Positions 1 to 6,872 of a stretch of 34,659 nucleotides of DNA are shown here, in pieces. Positions within the stretch are counted from its first letter, which is position 1; each line of letters starts with the position of its first letter. The stretch spans positions 1 through 34,659 of the forward strand of contig CAKURH010000033.1 of NCBI GenBank assembly GCA_934675625.1. Direction: 5' to 3'. Under the pieces are notes generated by a model. The model made no database searches and had not been told where the DNA came from. It was given only the letters and a program-made list of their open reading frames with translations. The position numbers and the translations under genes were made by a program. The stretch is from an uncultured Kiritimatiellota bacterium. GTDB lineage: Bacteria > Verrucomicrobiota > Kiritimatiellia > RFP12 > UBA1067.

Positions 1-49
1 TGTCGGTGGGGTCTGTCCCTAGAGGGAGGCGTTCAGTCGTGAAGGGGCT

Positions 50-131
50 GTCGCGGCTAGATAAATTGCGGGGGTCTGTCCCCCGATGCCGTCGCGGCTA
101 GATAAATTGCGGGGGTCTGTCCCCCGATGCC
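50..131. repeat. 41-bp tandem repeat, two copies, with GGGGTCTGTCCCC palindrome
   Basis: Two adjacent identical 41-bp units (50-90 and 91-131) each begin GTCGCGGCTAGATAAATTGC and contain a near-perfect palindrome, GGGGTCTGTCCCC, at 71-83 and 112-124. A related element, GGGGTCTGTCCC, lies at 8-19. The same palindrome recurs inside mfd and inside the GH42-like gene, so it belongs to a dispersed family. No gene is supported in 1-389; the stretch 198-333 holds nothing else I can identify. Confidence 0.9.
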
Positions 132-197
132 ATCCCAAACGCTAGGGCCTGTCCCCGACGTCCTATCCCAAACGCTAGGGCCTGTCCCCGACGTCCT
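132..197. repeat. 33-bp tandem repeat, two copies, with GGGCCTGTCCCC core
   Basis: Two identical 33-bp units (132-164 and 165-197) begin ATCCCAAACGCTAGGGCCTG and carry a variant palindrome, GGGCCTGTCCCC (145-156 and 178-189). They directly follow the 41-bp pair, so four palindromes sit in 128 bp upstream of queF. Different flanks duplicated around the same core suggest local tandem duplication after the palindromes arrived. Confidence 0.9.
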
Positions 198-333
198 CCG
201 ACGCCATATCCCCGATGCCTTCGAGCCACCGTTGCCGGACGAGCGGGGCCCCGCCCGGTTTGGGAATTGCGTGCCGTGCGGCCACTGGTGGCTTTGCACC
301 GCGCGTAACCCGGCGGCGGATGGCGGGGCGGGA

Positions 334-362
334 TTGTGCGCCGCGCGGAGAGTTGCTATACT
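334..362 (+). promoter_or_regulatory. queF promoter
   Basis: A -35-like TTGTGC (334-339) and a TATACT -10 (357-362) are separated by 17 bp, and TGC at 354-356 makes it an extended -10. Transcription would begin near 369, leaving about 21 nt before the queF ATG, which is too short for a preQ1 riboswitch. Confidence 0.6.
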
Positions 363-389
363 ACGCAGACATCGAAAGGACTGCGAACC

Positions 390-842
390 ATGCGAAATGA
401 CCTTGAGAACCTGAAGACGCTCGGCCGGACGACCGAGGCGCCGACGACCTACGACCCGACGGTGCTGGATGCCTTTGCGAACCGGCACCCGGAGCGCGAC
501 TACTGGGTGACGTTCACCGCGCCGGAGTTCACGACGCTCTGCCCGAAGACCGGCCAGCCCGACTTCGCGACGCTGACGATTCGCTACATCCCCGCAAAGC
601 GGCTCGTCGAGTCGAAGTCGCTGAAGCTCTACCTCTTCGGATTCCGCAACCACGGCGACTTCCACGAGGACGTCGTGAACGTCATCTACGACGACCTGAC
701 GCGGCTCCTGAAGCCGAAATACCTGGAGGTCATCGGCAAGTTCGCCGCGCGCGGCGGCATCTCCATCGACCCGTTCGTCAACGGCGGTCCGCTGAAGGTC
801 CTCGCGAAGAAGCGCTTCGAGACGTTCGCCGGCGTCCGCTGA
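390..842 (+). CDS. queF: NADPH-dependent 7-cyano-7-deazaguanine reductase (QueF)
   Basis: QueF reduces preQ0 to preQ1 in the cytosol during queuosine biosynthesis. The 150-residue protein matches the short single-domain form. Cys51 in the TLCPKTGQPDF stretch is the expected thioimide-forming nucleophile, Asp58 is seven residues later as in the family, and ESKSLKLYL (74-82) followed by NHGDFHE is the QueF signature, with His92 and Glu93 for substrate binding. I chose the ATG at 390 because AAAGGA (375-380) precedes it at a good distance and the predicted transcript begins only about 20 nt upstream; an in-frame ATG at 336 lies before the -10. No other queuosine genes are in the window, so it looks monocistronic. 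The upstream DNA is unusually repeat-rich. Confidence 0.93.
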   Translation: MRNDLENLKTLGRTTEAPTTYDPTVLDAFANRHPERDYWVTFTAPEFTTLCPKTGQPDFATLTIRYIPAKRLVESKSLKLYLFGFRNHGDFHEDVVNVIYDDLTRLLKPKYLEVIGKFAARGGISIDPFVNGGPLKVLAKKRFETFAGVR

Positions 843-867
843 CGGCGGCGCCGCTTCCCGGTGTCAC

Positions 868-897
868 TTGCATTTCGGACAGAGAATGTAGTATAAT
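868..897 (+). promoter_or_regulatory. Promoter of the TPR/ExbBD operon
   Basis: TTGCAT (868-873) and a perfect TATAAT (892-897) are separated by 18 bp. The start point would fall near 903-905, only two to four nucleotides before the ATG at 907, so the first cistron would be essentially leaderless. Confidence 0.65.
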
Positions 898-906
898 CAC
901 CACACC

Positions 907-3900
907 ATGACATCCAAGGTTTTTACAATCATTGCTTTGGCGGCGCTGGCGGCGTCGCCGCTCCTCGCCGAGGAACAGGCCGCAAATGCGGCCGAAGCCC
1001 CGCAGGAGAACCCCGAACTTGAGGCCGAGATGAGCTATGTCGAGGCCCTCGTGAACTACGGGTATCCCGACCTCGCGGGGCCTCTGATCGAGGCGACGAA
1101 GAAGAAGTGGCCCGAGTCCGAGGCGCGCTTCTTCGCGATCGAGATCCGCGGCATGCTCGCGCTCGGCCAGTTCGACGCGGCCGAGAAGAAGATCGCGTCG
1201 CTGCCCGACCGCAAGTCGACGAAGTACTGGGCGGCGCGCCTCGAGATGGCGAACAACTACTTCGGGCGCGGCCAGAAGCCGGAGTGCATGAAGATCTACG
1301 ACGAGTTCTTCAAGGTCTTCGCGAAGCCGCCGGCCGAGATCCGCAAGTTCTACCTTGAGGCGTGCTACGCCTACGGCCAGCTCCTCGCGGGCGACAAGCA
1401 GTACGCGAAGGCGGCCCAGCGCTACGAGGCGCTGCTCGCGCAGCTGGAGCAGGGCAGCGACGCCTGGTGCAACCTCGGCTGCGAGACGGTCGACCTCTAC
1501 CTGCGGCTCGCCGACCAGCAGGTCGACCCGAAGCAGAAGAAGGCGCGCGACGCGAGCCTGAAGGCGGCCGAGAAGATCGTCGACAAGCTCCTCTGGCAGC
1601 TGGAGAAGCCCGTCTACTTCGGGCGCGCGGTGTCGATGAAGGCCCACATCGAGCAGATGAAGGGCGACCTCGACAAGGCCTCGGCGATCATCGACGAGTA
1701 CAAGCCCCAGCTGCAGGAGATCCACGAGCAGATCGTCCAGTACGACCCCGACGGCAAGATGGGCCTCCTCAAGCAGTCGCCGCTCCCGGAGTGCCTGTTC
1801 CTCCAGGCGCAGATGCTGTGGGACGAGGCGCAGGCCGAGTACAAGAAGCCGAAGCGCGACGACGAGAAGGTGAAGTCGCTCATGTTCGGCCCGCGCGGCA
1901 AGAACGGCAAGCGCCAGGTCGCGAAGGGCGCGTTCGCGATGGCCCAGACGGTCTTCCTCGAATACGAGGCGTCGTCGTGGGCGCCGCAGGCGGGCGACCT
2001 CGCCCAGGCCGTGAGCGAGTTCGCGAAGGCGAAGTACAACGCGAAGGTGAAGTGCAAGATCACGCCGGAGCAGATCGCGAAGGCGCGCGCGCGGCAGTTT
2101 GCGGACGCGAACGAGAAGTTCCTCGCGCAGGATTACGAGGCGGCGATCGAGGGCTACTACCAGGCGCTCGCGAAGTATCCGGAGATCAAGGAGTCCGTGA
2201 TGGCCGTCGAGAACATCGCCTCCTGCTACCTTGACCTCATCCTCCAGACGAAAGACCAGAAGAAGAAAGACGAATATCGGCTGGATGCGGACGCGGTCGA
2301 GGGCTACCTCGCCGAGCGCTTCGCGGGGGCGAAGGACCGCCTTCTCATGATGGCCGCCGGCGACGCGACGGTGCGCCTCGCGGCAAAGGAGCTTCAGTAC
2401 AAGAACCCGGCGCGCGCCGACCGCCTCTTCACGGCGTTCTTCACGAACTACCGCCGCCACACGAACGCCGGCACGATGGCCGCCGCGAAGGCGAACGAGT
2501 ACCAGAAGGCCGGGCGCTACGACGACGCGATCAAGTTCTGGAAGCTGATCGGCGAATACTACACGAACTCGGCGCACTACGCGACGTCCCTCTCGCAGCT
2601 CGCGACGTGCTACGGCAAGGTCGGCGACCGAAAGGGCGCGATCGAGAGCATGACGAAGTACCTCACGGTCGAGACGGTGAAGCTCCGCCGCCTGCAGGCG
2701 CAGTTCAACCTCGCGCAGCTCTACCAGAAGGACGGACTCGCGATTCTCGCGGCGGCGGCCGAGAAGACCGACCCCGCCGAGGTCGAGGCGGCCGAGAAGC
2801 AGGGCACGGCGCAGATCATCCGCGCGGTCAAGAACTTCTCCGGCTTCGCGAAGGAGGCCGACGCCGCGCTCGCCGACCCGACGACGACGCAGGAGGACGC
2901 CGCGAGCTACAGGAAGCTGCGCGAGGCGGCGATGTTCATGGTCGGCGTCTGCTGGGCGCGCATGAACCGTCCCGAAAAGAACCTGGAGGCGTACCGCAAG
3001 CGCGCGGCCGCCGGCTACGAGGCCTACGTGAAGGAGTATCCCGAAGGGCAGTACGCGAAGGGCTGCTACGTGAACCTCGGCACGATCTACACGGCGCTCG
3101 GCGACATGGCGAAGTCGAAGGACGCGCTTGACCGCCTCTCGCAGAAGTATCCCGACTCCGACGAGGCGAAGAACGCGAAGCCGCGTCTCGCGAAGAACCT
3201 CATCGAGATGGGCATGAAGCGCGAGGGCGCCGAGATCTACGCCGAGATGCTGCGGACGGACGGCGCGTACACGGCGAACCAGTTCGTGAACGCGGGCGAG
3301 GCGCTGATCGACGCCAAGAGCTGGGATCTCGCGGGACAGGCGTTCGAGAAGGCGATCCGCCTCGCGGGGACGAACTCGGCGACGACCGTCGCGAAGGCGC
3401 GGCTCGGCATCGCGAAGAGCGCGTGGAAGCAGGGGTCGCTCGCCGAGGCGCGCGAACAGCTCGACCGCTTCCTCGAAGACCCGAAGATGTCGCGCATGGC
3501 GATCGCGGCCGACGCGAACTTCATGCTCGTCGAGGTCGCGTCCGACCAGGGCCGCACGGAGAAGGACGCGACGATGCGCGGCAAGTGCTTCGGCGCGGCG
3601 ATCGGCGCGCTCAAGAAGGTTCGCCAGTACTGGGCGCGGAAGCCGCAGTGGGAGCAGGACCAGCTTGACCTCCTCTCCGGCGACGTGCTCATCGACCGCA
3701 TGAAGGCCGAGGAGGCGATGGGGCTGAAGGACGAGGCGAAGGAGACGTGCGGGCGCGCGGCGGCGACGTTCCAGGTCTTCCTGCAGTCGCATGGCGTGAC
3801 GGACGAGCATCCGTTCGACAAGATGGAGGCCGGCGAGGTCGCGAACCTCGAACGCGCGTACGCGACGCTCGTGCCGCTCTTCTCGAAGATGGGGGCGGCG

Positions 3901-4023
3901 CAGGCCAGCCGCGTCATGGAGTATGGCGGGCAGTACCTCGACCTCTTCCCGAACGGGAAGGCGCGCACGATTGTGCAGAACTGCATGAACCAGGCCAAGG
4001 CGGACCTGCCGGCCAACAAGTAA
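907..4023 (+). CDS. Large secreted TPR-repeat protein
   Basis: A 1038-residue protein with an N-terminal signal peptide (residues 1-21, ending near LLA-EE) followed almost entirely by helical TPR-like repeats, for example the stretches around NLGTIYTALGDMAKSKDALD and NEYQKAGRYDDAIKFWKLIG. It should sit in the periplasm or at the outer membrane and act as a scaffold; no catalytic motif is visible. It is the first gene of an operon running through a second TPR-type protein, ExbB, two ExbD proteins and a membrane-anchored cyclase-fold protein, so a role as periplasmic partner of that energised complex is likely but inferred. The start is supported by the signal peptide and by the promoter directly upstream; no Shine-Dalgarno fits between promoter and ATG. 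Confidence 0.8.
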   Translation: MTSKVFTIIALAALAASPLLAEEQAANAAEAPQENPELEAEMSYVEALVNYGYPDLAGPLIEATKKKWPESEARFFAIEIRGMLALGQFDAAEKKIASLPDRKSTKYWAARLEMANNYFGRGQKPECMKIYDEFFKVFAKPPAEIRKFYLEACYAYGQLLAGDKQYAKAAQRYEALLAQLEQGSDAWCNLGCETVDLYLRLADQQVDPKQKKARDASLKAAEKIVDKLLWQLEKPVYFGRAVSMKAHIEQMKGDLDKASAIIDEYKPQLQEIHEQIVQYDPDGKMGLLKQSPLPECLFLQAQMLWDEAQAEYKKPKRDDEKVKSLMFGPRGKNGKRQVAKGAFAMAQTVFLEYEASSWAPQAGDLAQAVSEFAKAKYNAKVKCKITPEQIAKARARQFADANEKFLAQDYEAAIEGYYQALAKYPEIKESVMAVENIASCYLDLILQTKDQKKKDEYRLDADAVEGYLAERFAGAKDRLLMMAAGDATVRLAAKELQYKNPARADRLFTAFFTNYRRHTNAGTMAAAKANEYQKAGRYDDAIKFWKLIGEYYTNSAHYATSLSQLATCYGKVGDRKGAIESMTKYLTVETVKLRRLQAQFNLAQLYQKDGLAILAAAAEKTDPAEVEAAEKQGTAQIIRAVKNFSGFAKEADAALADPTTTQEDAASYRKLREAAMFMVGVCWARMNRPEKNLEAYRKRAAAGYEAYVKEYPEGQYAKGCYVNLGTIYTALGDMAKSKDALDRLSQKYPDSDEAKNAKPRLAKNLIEMGMKREGAEIYAEMLRTDGAYTANQFVNAGEALIDAKSWDLAGQAFEKAIRLAGTNSATTVAKARLGIAKSAWKQGSLAEAREQLDRFLEDPKMSRMAIAADANFMLVEVASDQGRTEKDATMRGKCFGAAIGALKKVRQYWARKPQWEQDQLDLLSGDVLIDRMKAEEAMGLKDEAKETCGRAAATFQVFLQSHGVTDEHPFDKMEAGEVANLERAYATLVPLFSKMGAAQASRVMEYGGQYLDLFPNGKARTIVQNCMNQAKADLPANK

Positions 4024-4048
4024 CAAACGATCTGAGAAAGGCAACATA

Positions 4049-4819
4049 ATGAAAAAACTGACGATCATGAGTCTGGCGGCCCTCGCGGCGGCGGAGGTCT
4101 TCGCCATCCAGGGCACGCTCAACACCGAAACCGAGTCCCTGACGGGCGACATCAAGTGGCGCGCGCGCGACAAGCAGTACGTCGTCTCCGTGAAGAAGGG
4201 GCAGACGATGGTGGACATGGAGCGCAAGAAAGACGACGTCGTGTCGCTCGACATCCCGAAGCCGCAGGGCTACGACAAGGCCGTGCAGATGGTCGAGAGC
4301 GGTTCGGGCGCGGGGGCGATCGCGATCCTGCAGAAGATCGTCGACGACTACGTCATGCTCCAGTGGGACAAGCCGGCGGGCCGCTACCTCGCGCTGGCGC
4401 ACCTCGCGGCGGGCCATGCGCAGAAGGCGTATGACATCTGCTCGAAGATCGTCGCGTCGGACAAGGAGGCGGCCTATTCGGGCGACCTTGCGGCGGCGTA
4501 CTGGCAGGCTCTGCTGAAACTCGGCAAGAACGACCAGCTGGAGGGGCTGCTCAAGAAGGCCGCGACCTCCGGCGACCGCACGGCATCCGCCGCCGCGCTC
4601 GTCATGCGCGGCGACATCATCGTCGCGAAGTCGAACGACGCGCCGGAGGCGCTGAAGGACGCGCTGCGCGACGGCTACCTGCGCGTCGTCCTCATGTACC
4701 AGGACGCCGCGTGCGCCCGCGAGCGCGGCGAGGCGATGGTCAAGGCCGCGCAGTGCTTCGACAAGCTCGGCCAGTCCGCGCGCGCCGAGGCCCTCCGCGC
4801 CCAGGCAAAGGCGCTGTGA
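4049..4819 (+). CDS. Secreted helical-repeat (TPR-like) protein
   Basis: A 256-residue protein with a signal peptide ending near VFA-IQG, a short beta-rich N-terminal part (about residues 20-75, GTLNTETESLTGDIKWRARD) and a helical remainder resembling TPR repeats (ALAHLAAGHAQKAYDICSKI). It begins 25 bp after the large TPR gene, with AGAAAGG upstream of the ATG, so the two are co-transcribed and probably act together in the periplasm. I do not recognise the family by name. A long repeat-filled gap separates it from exbB. Confidence 0.7.
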   Translation: MKKLTIMSLAALAAAEVFAIQGTLNTETESLTGDIKWRARDKQYVVSVKKGQTMVDMERKKDDVVSLDIPKPQGYDKAVQMVESGSGAGAIAILQKIVDDYVMLQWDKPAGRYLALAHLAAGHAQKAYDICSKIVASDKEAAYSGDLAAAYWQALLKLGKNDQLEGLLKKAATSGDRTASAAALVMRGDIIVAKSNDAPEALKDALRDGYLRVVLMYQDAACARERGEAMVKAAQCFDKLGQSARAEALRAQAKAL

Positions 4820-4821
4820 GA

Positions 4822-4909
4822 AATGATCGAATGATCGAATGAACGAATAATCGAATGATCGAATGATCGAATGATTGAATAATCGAATGGGCGAATCGGC
4901 GAATTTCGG
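4822..4909. repeat. 8-bp microsatellite AATRATCG, about 11 units
   Basis: Eleven head-to-tail 8-bp units, mostly AATGATCG or AATAATCG and degenerating at the 3' end (AATGGGCG, AATCGGCG, AATTTCGG). The same unit reappears immediately after exbB at 5820-5890. The array starts two bases after the stop codon of the TPR-like gene. No open reading frame of interest uses it. Confidence 0.9.
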
Positions 4910-4978
4910 ACAAAGGACAAAAGACGAAAGACAGCGGTTCTCAACCTCTCAACCTCTCAACTTCTCAACTTCTCAACC
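4910..4978. repeat. Two further microsatellites: ACAAARG (7 bp) and TCTCAACY (8 bp)
   Basis: ACAAAGG, ACAAAAG and ACGAAAG (4910-4930) are three 7-bp units, and five 8-bp units of TCTCAACC/TCTCAACT follow (4939-4978), ending three bases before the AAGGAAA Shine-Dalgarno of exbB. Together with the preceding AATRATCG array the whole 172-bp gap is simple repeats. Confidence 0.85.
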
Positions 4979-4991
4979 AAAAGGAAATAAC

Positions 4992-5816
4992 ATGAACAAG
5001 GTCAACAAGATCAAGAAATCACTGATGGCGATGTCGATTCTCGTGGGAACGTGCGTCGCGCCGATGGCTGCCCTCCAGTCGTTTGGGCAGGAAATCACCG
5101 ATGCGTCGGGCAACGTGGTCGACACGAACGCGGCGAAGTCCCAGAGCTCCGGCGGCGGCTTCTACGACATCGTCTTCGGTTCGGGCATCGTCGGCATGCT
5201 GCTGTGGTTCGCCCTGTTCGGCGACGGCGCGCTCGCGCTCTACTTCGCGATTGACTCGGCGATCCTCATCCAGAACGACAAGCTCATGCCGAAGAAGCTC
5301 ATGGACGGCGTGCAGGGCGCGATGATGGAGGGCGACGTCGTCAAGGCGATGGAGATCTGCGACCAGAACCCGTCTGCGATGGCGTCCATCGTCAAGGCGG
5401 CGTTCCAGCACATCGAGGAGGGCTTCGAGGCGATTCAGGAGGCCGTGACGGCGGCCTCCGACCTGGAGCAGGAGAAGATCCAGCAGCGCCTGAACTGGAT
5501 TTCGGTCTGCGGCAACCTTGGCCCGTCCCTCGGCCTGCTCGGCACGGTGCAAGGCATGATCCTGACGTTCCAGGCGCTCGCCTCCGGCGGCGCCGGCGAC
5601 GCGGCCGCGCTCGCGAACTCGATCGGCCAGGCGCTCTGGACGACGGCCGCCGGCCTGATCGTGTCCATCCCCTCGATCTCGATCTTCTATTCGCTCCGCA
5701 ACAAGGCCAACCGCCTCATCCTGAAGATGACCGCGATGACGATGGAGATCCTGAACGGTCTCCGCAACGTCGCCGTCGATCCGGGGGCCGAGGGCGAAGC
5801 CCCGGCGGAGGCCTGA
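4992..5816 (+). CDS. exbB: MotA/TolQ/ExbB proton channel family protein
   Basis: A 274-residue inner-membrane protein of the TolQ/ExbB family, which with ExbD/TolR forms a proton channel energising envelope work. After an N-terminal signal-like segment (residues 1-33) come a first transmembrane helix (about 60-85, IVGMLLWFALFGDGALALYF), a cytoplasmic helical stretch, and the conserved pair of helices with NLGPSLGLLGTVQGMILTF and ALWTTAAGLIVSIPSISIFY. I chose the ATG at 4992 because AAGGAAA lies eight bases upstream and upstream in-frame sequence is only microsatellite translation. An acidic, alanine-rich tail ends the protein. It is followed by exbD genes, the classic partners. Confidence 0.92.
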   Translation: MNKVNKIKKSLMAMSILVGTCVAPMAALQSFGQEITDASGNVVDTNAAKSQSSGGGFYDIVFGSGIVGMLLWFALFGDGALALYFAIDSAILIQNDKLMPKKLMDGVQGAMMEGDVVKAMEICDQNPSAMASIVKAAFQHIEEGFEAIQEAVTAASDLEQEKIQQRLNWISVCGNLGPSLGLLGTVQGMILTFQALASGGAGDAAALANSIGQALWTTAAGLIVSIPSISIFYSLRNKANRLILKMTAMTMEILNGLRNVAVDPGAEGEAPAEA

Positions 5817-5819
5817 GAG

Positions 5820-5890
5820 AATAATCGAATAATCGAATGATCGAATAATCGAATTGCGGATTGGCGAATGGCTGAATAGTCGAATGTTCG
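5820..5890. repeat. 8-bp microsatellite AATRATCG, second array
   Basis: About nine units of the same 8-bp repeat found before exbB, here mostly AATAATCG, degenerating towards the exbD start (AATGGCTG, AATAGTCG, AATGTTCG). One unit has lost a base around 5860. exbB is thus bracketed by copies of one microsatellite. Confidence 0.85.
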
Positions 5891-5916
5891 GTTAGGCGAG
5901 ACTTCGGATCGAGACT

Positions 5917-6417
5917 ATGGCAAGGAAAGCACAGGAGAACCCCCAGCTTGACATGACGCCGATGATCGACGTCGTGTTCGAGCTCATCATCTTCTTCGTC
6001 GTCACGCTCACCGAGGCGCAGCGCAAGGACGAGACGATCGAGCTCGAAGATGGTCGGCATGGCATCGTGCTCGTGCCCGAGGAGCTGCCTCCGACGCATA
6101 TGCAGATCGACATCGCGAGCCGTGACAAGCGCGGCAAGCGGCTGCCGCGCGGACGCATTTCGATGGGCGACCGCGAGATTACGCCGGACGAGATCGGTCG
6201 CCGCGTGAAGGAGCGGATGCGCAAGGTCGGGGAGTTCCCCGTCCTGATTCGTGCCGACTACGACGTGCGCCACGAGGTCGTCGCGCGCGTCATGAACGCC
6301 TGCACGGCGAACGGCATCTGGAAGATCTCGTTCATGGCGACGGCCGAGGACAAGCGCTCGAAGCCGGGACAGCCTGCTCGTAAGCGTCTCGACGCGCTCA
6401 AGAGGAGGGGAAGGTAA
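5917..6417 (+). CDS. exbD: ExbD/TolR family biopolymer transport protein (first copy)
   Basis: A 166-residue single-pass inner-membrane protein. The N-terminal LDMTPMIDVVFELIIFFVVT (residues 12-31) is the ExbD/TolR transmembrane signature including the proton-carrying Asp. The periplasmic part ends with the usual DYDVRHEVVARVMNACTANGI-type fold, then a basic tail (KPGQPARKRLDALKRRGR) not typical of ExbD. It follows exbB and is followed four bases later by a second exbD whose first 30 residues are nearly identical, indicating duplication. The Shine-Dalgarno is weak because the microsatellite reaches close to the start. Confidence 0.9.
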   Translation: MARKAQENPQLDMTPMIDVVFELIIFFVVTLTEAQRKDETIELEDGRHGIVLVPEELPPTHMQIDIASRDKRGKRLPRGRISMGDREITPDEIGRRVKERMRKVGEFPVLIRADYDVRHEVVARVMNACTANGIWKISFMATAEDKRSKPGQPARKRLDALKRRGR

Positions 6418-6420
6418 GTC

Positions 6421-6831
6421 ATGGCACGCAAGCCACAGGAGAACCCCGCGCTCGACATGACGCCGATGATCGACGTCGTCTTCGAGCTCATCATCTTCTT
6501 CGTCGTCACGATCAAGCAGGAGGACACGCTCTCGAAGCTGAACGCGAACCGCCCGGCCCCGGCGAACGCCTCGTCGAGCTCGAGCGAGTCCGACACGACC
6601 GTGACGATCGAGATCGGCGCGGGCCACGACGCGAACGGCGTTCTCGTCTACAACAAGCGCGTCGTGCGCCGTGCGGAACTCGACCAGAACCTGCGCGAGG
6701 TCGCCCGCACGTCGACGAAGACGCCGATCATCATCAAGTGCGCGACGGACTCGCCCCACAAGGCGCTGGTCGACGCGCTCGACATCTGCTACAAGAACAA
6801 CCTGTTCAGCGTCAGCATCTTCACGCTGTGA
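6421..6831 (+). CDS. exbD: ExbD/TolR family biopolymer transport protein (second copy)
   Basis: A 136-residue ExbD paralogue with LDMTPMIDVVFELIIFFVVT again at residues 11-30, then a serine-rich linker (ANASSSSSESD) and a periplasmic domain with KTPIIIKCATDSPHKALVDALD. Its start is preceded by a strong AGGAGGGGAAGG. The N-terminal 30 residues resemble the first copy but the periplasmic domains differ, which suggests a heteromeric ExbD pair with specialised periplasmic partners. Co-transcribed with exbB and the cyclase-fold protein downstream. Confidence 0.9.
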   Translation: MARKPQENPALDMTPMIDVVFELIIFFVVTIKQEDTLSKLNANRPAPANASSSSSESDTTVTIEIGAGHDANGVLVYNKRVVRRAELDQNLREVARTSTKTPIIIKCATDSPHKALVDALDICYKNNLFSVSIFTL

Positions 6832-6872
6832 AGGTTCGGGCGCAAGGTTTGGAAAGTTTGGAGGTCTGAGAT

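Noticed and set aside
334..389. preQ1 riboswitch before queF
   Set aside because: The predicted leader is only about 21 nt, too short for a preQ1 aptamer.
778..4254. Very long minus-strand open frame opposite the TPR gene (1158 codons), with similar antisense frames at 7035-9851, 18758-22486 and 25461-27920
   Set aside because: They lie opposite well-supported genes, encode Arg/Leu/Val-rich low-information sequence and arise from strong GC bias at third codon positions.
4875..4991. N-terminal extension of ExbB
   Set aside because: It is a translation of microsatellite DNA, and AAGGAAA directly before the ATG at 4992 marks the real start.
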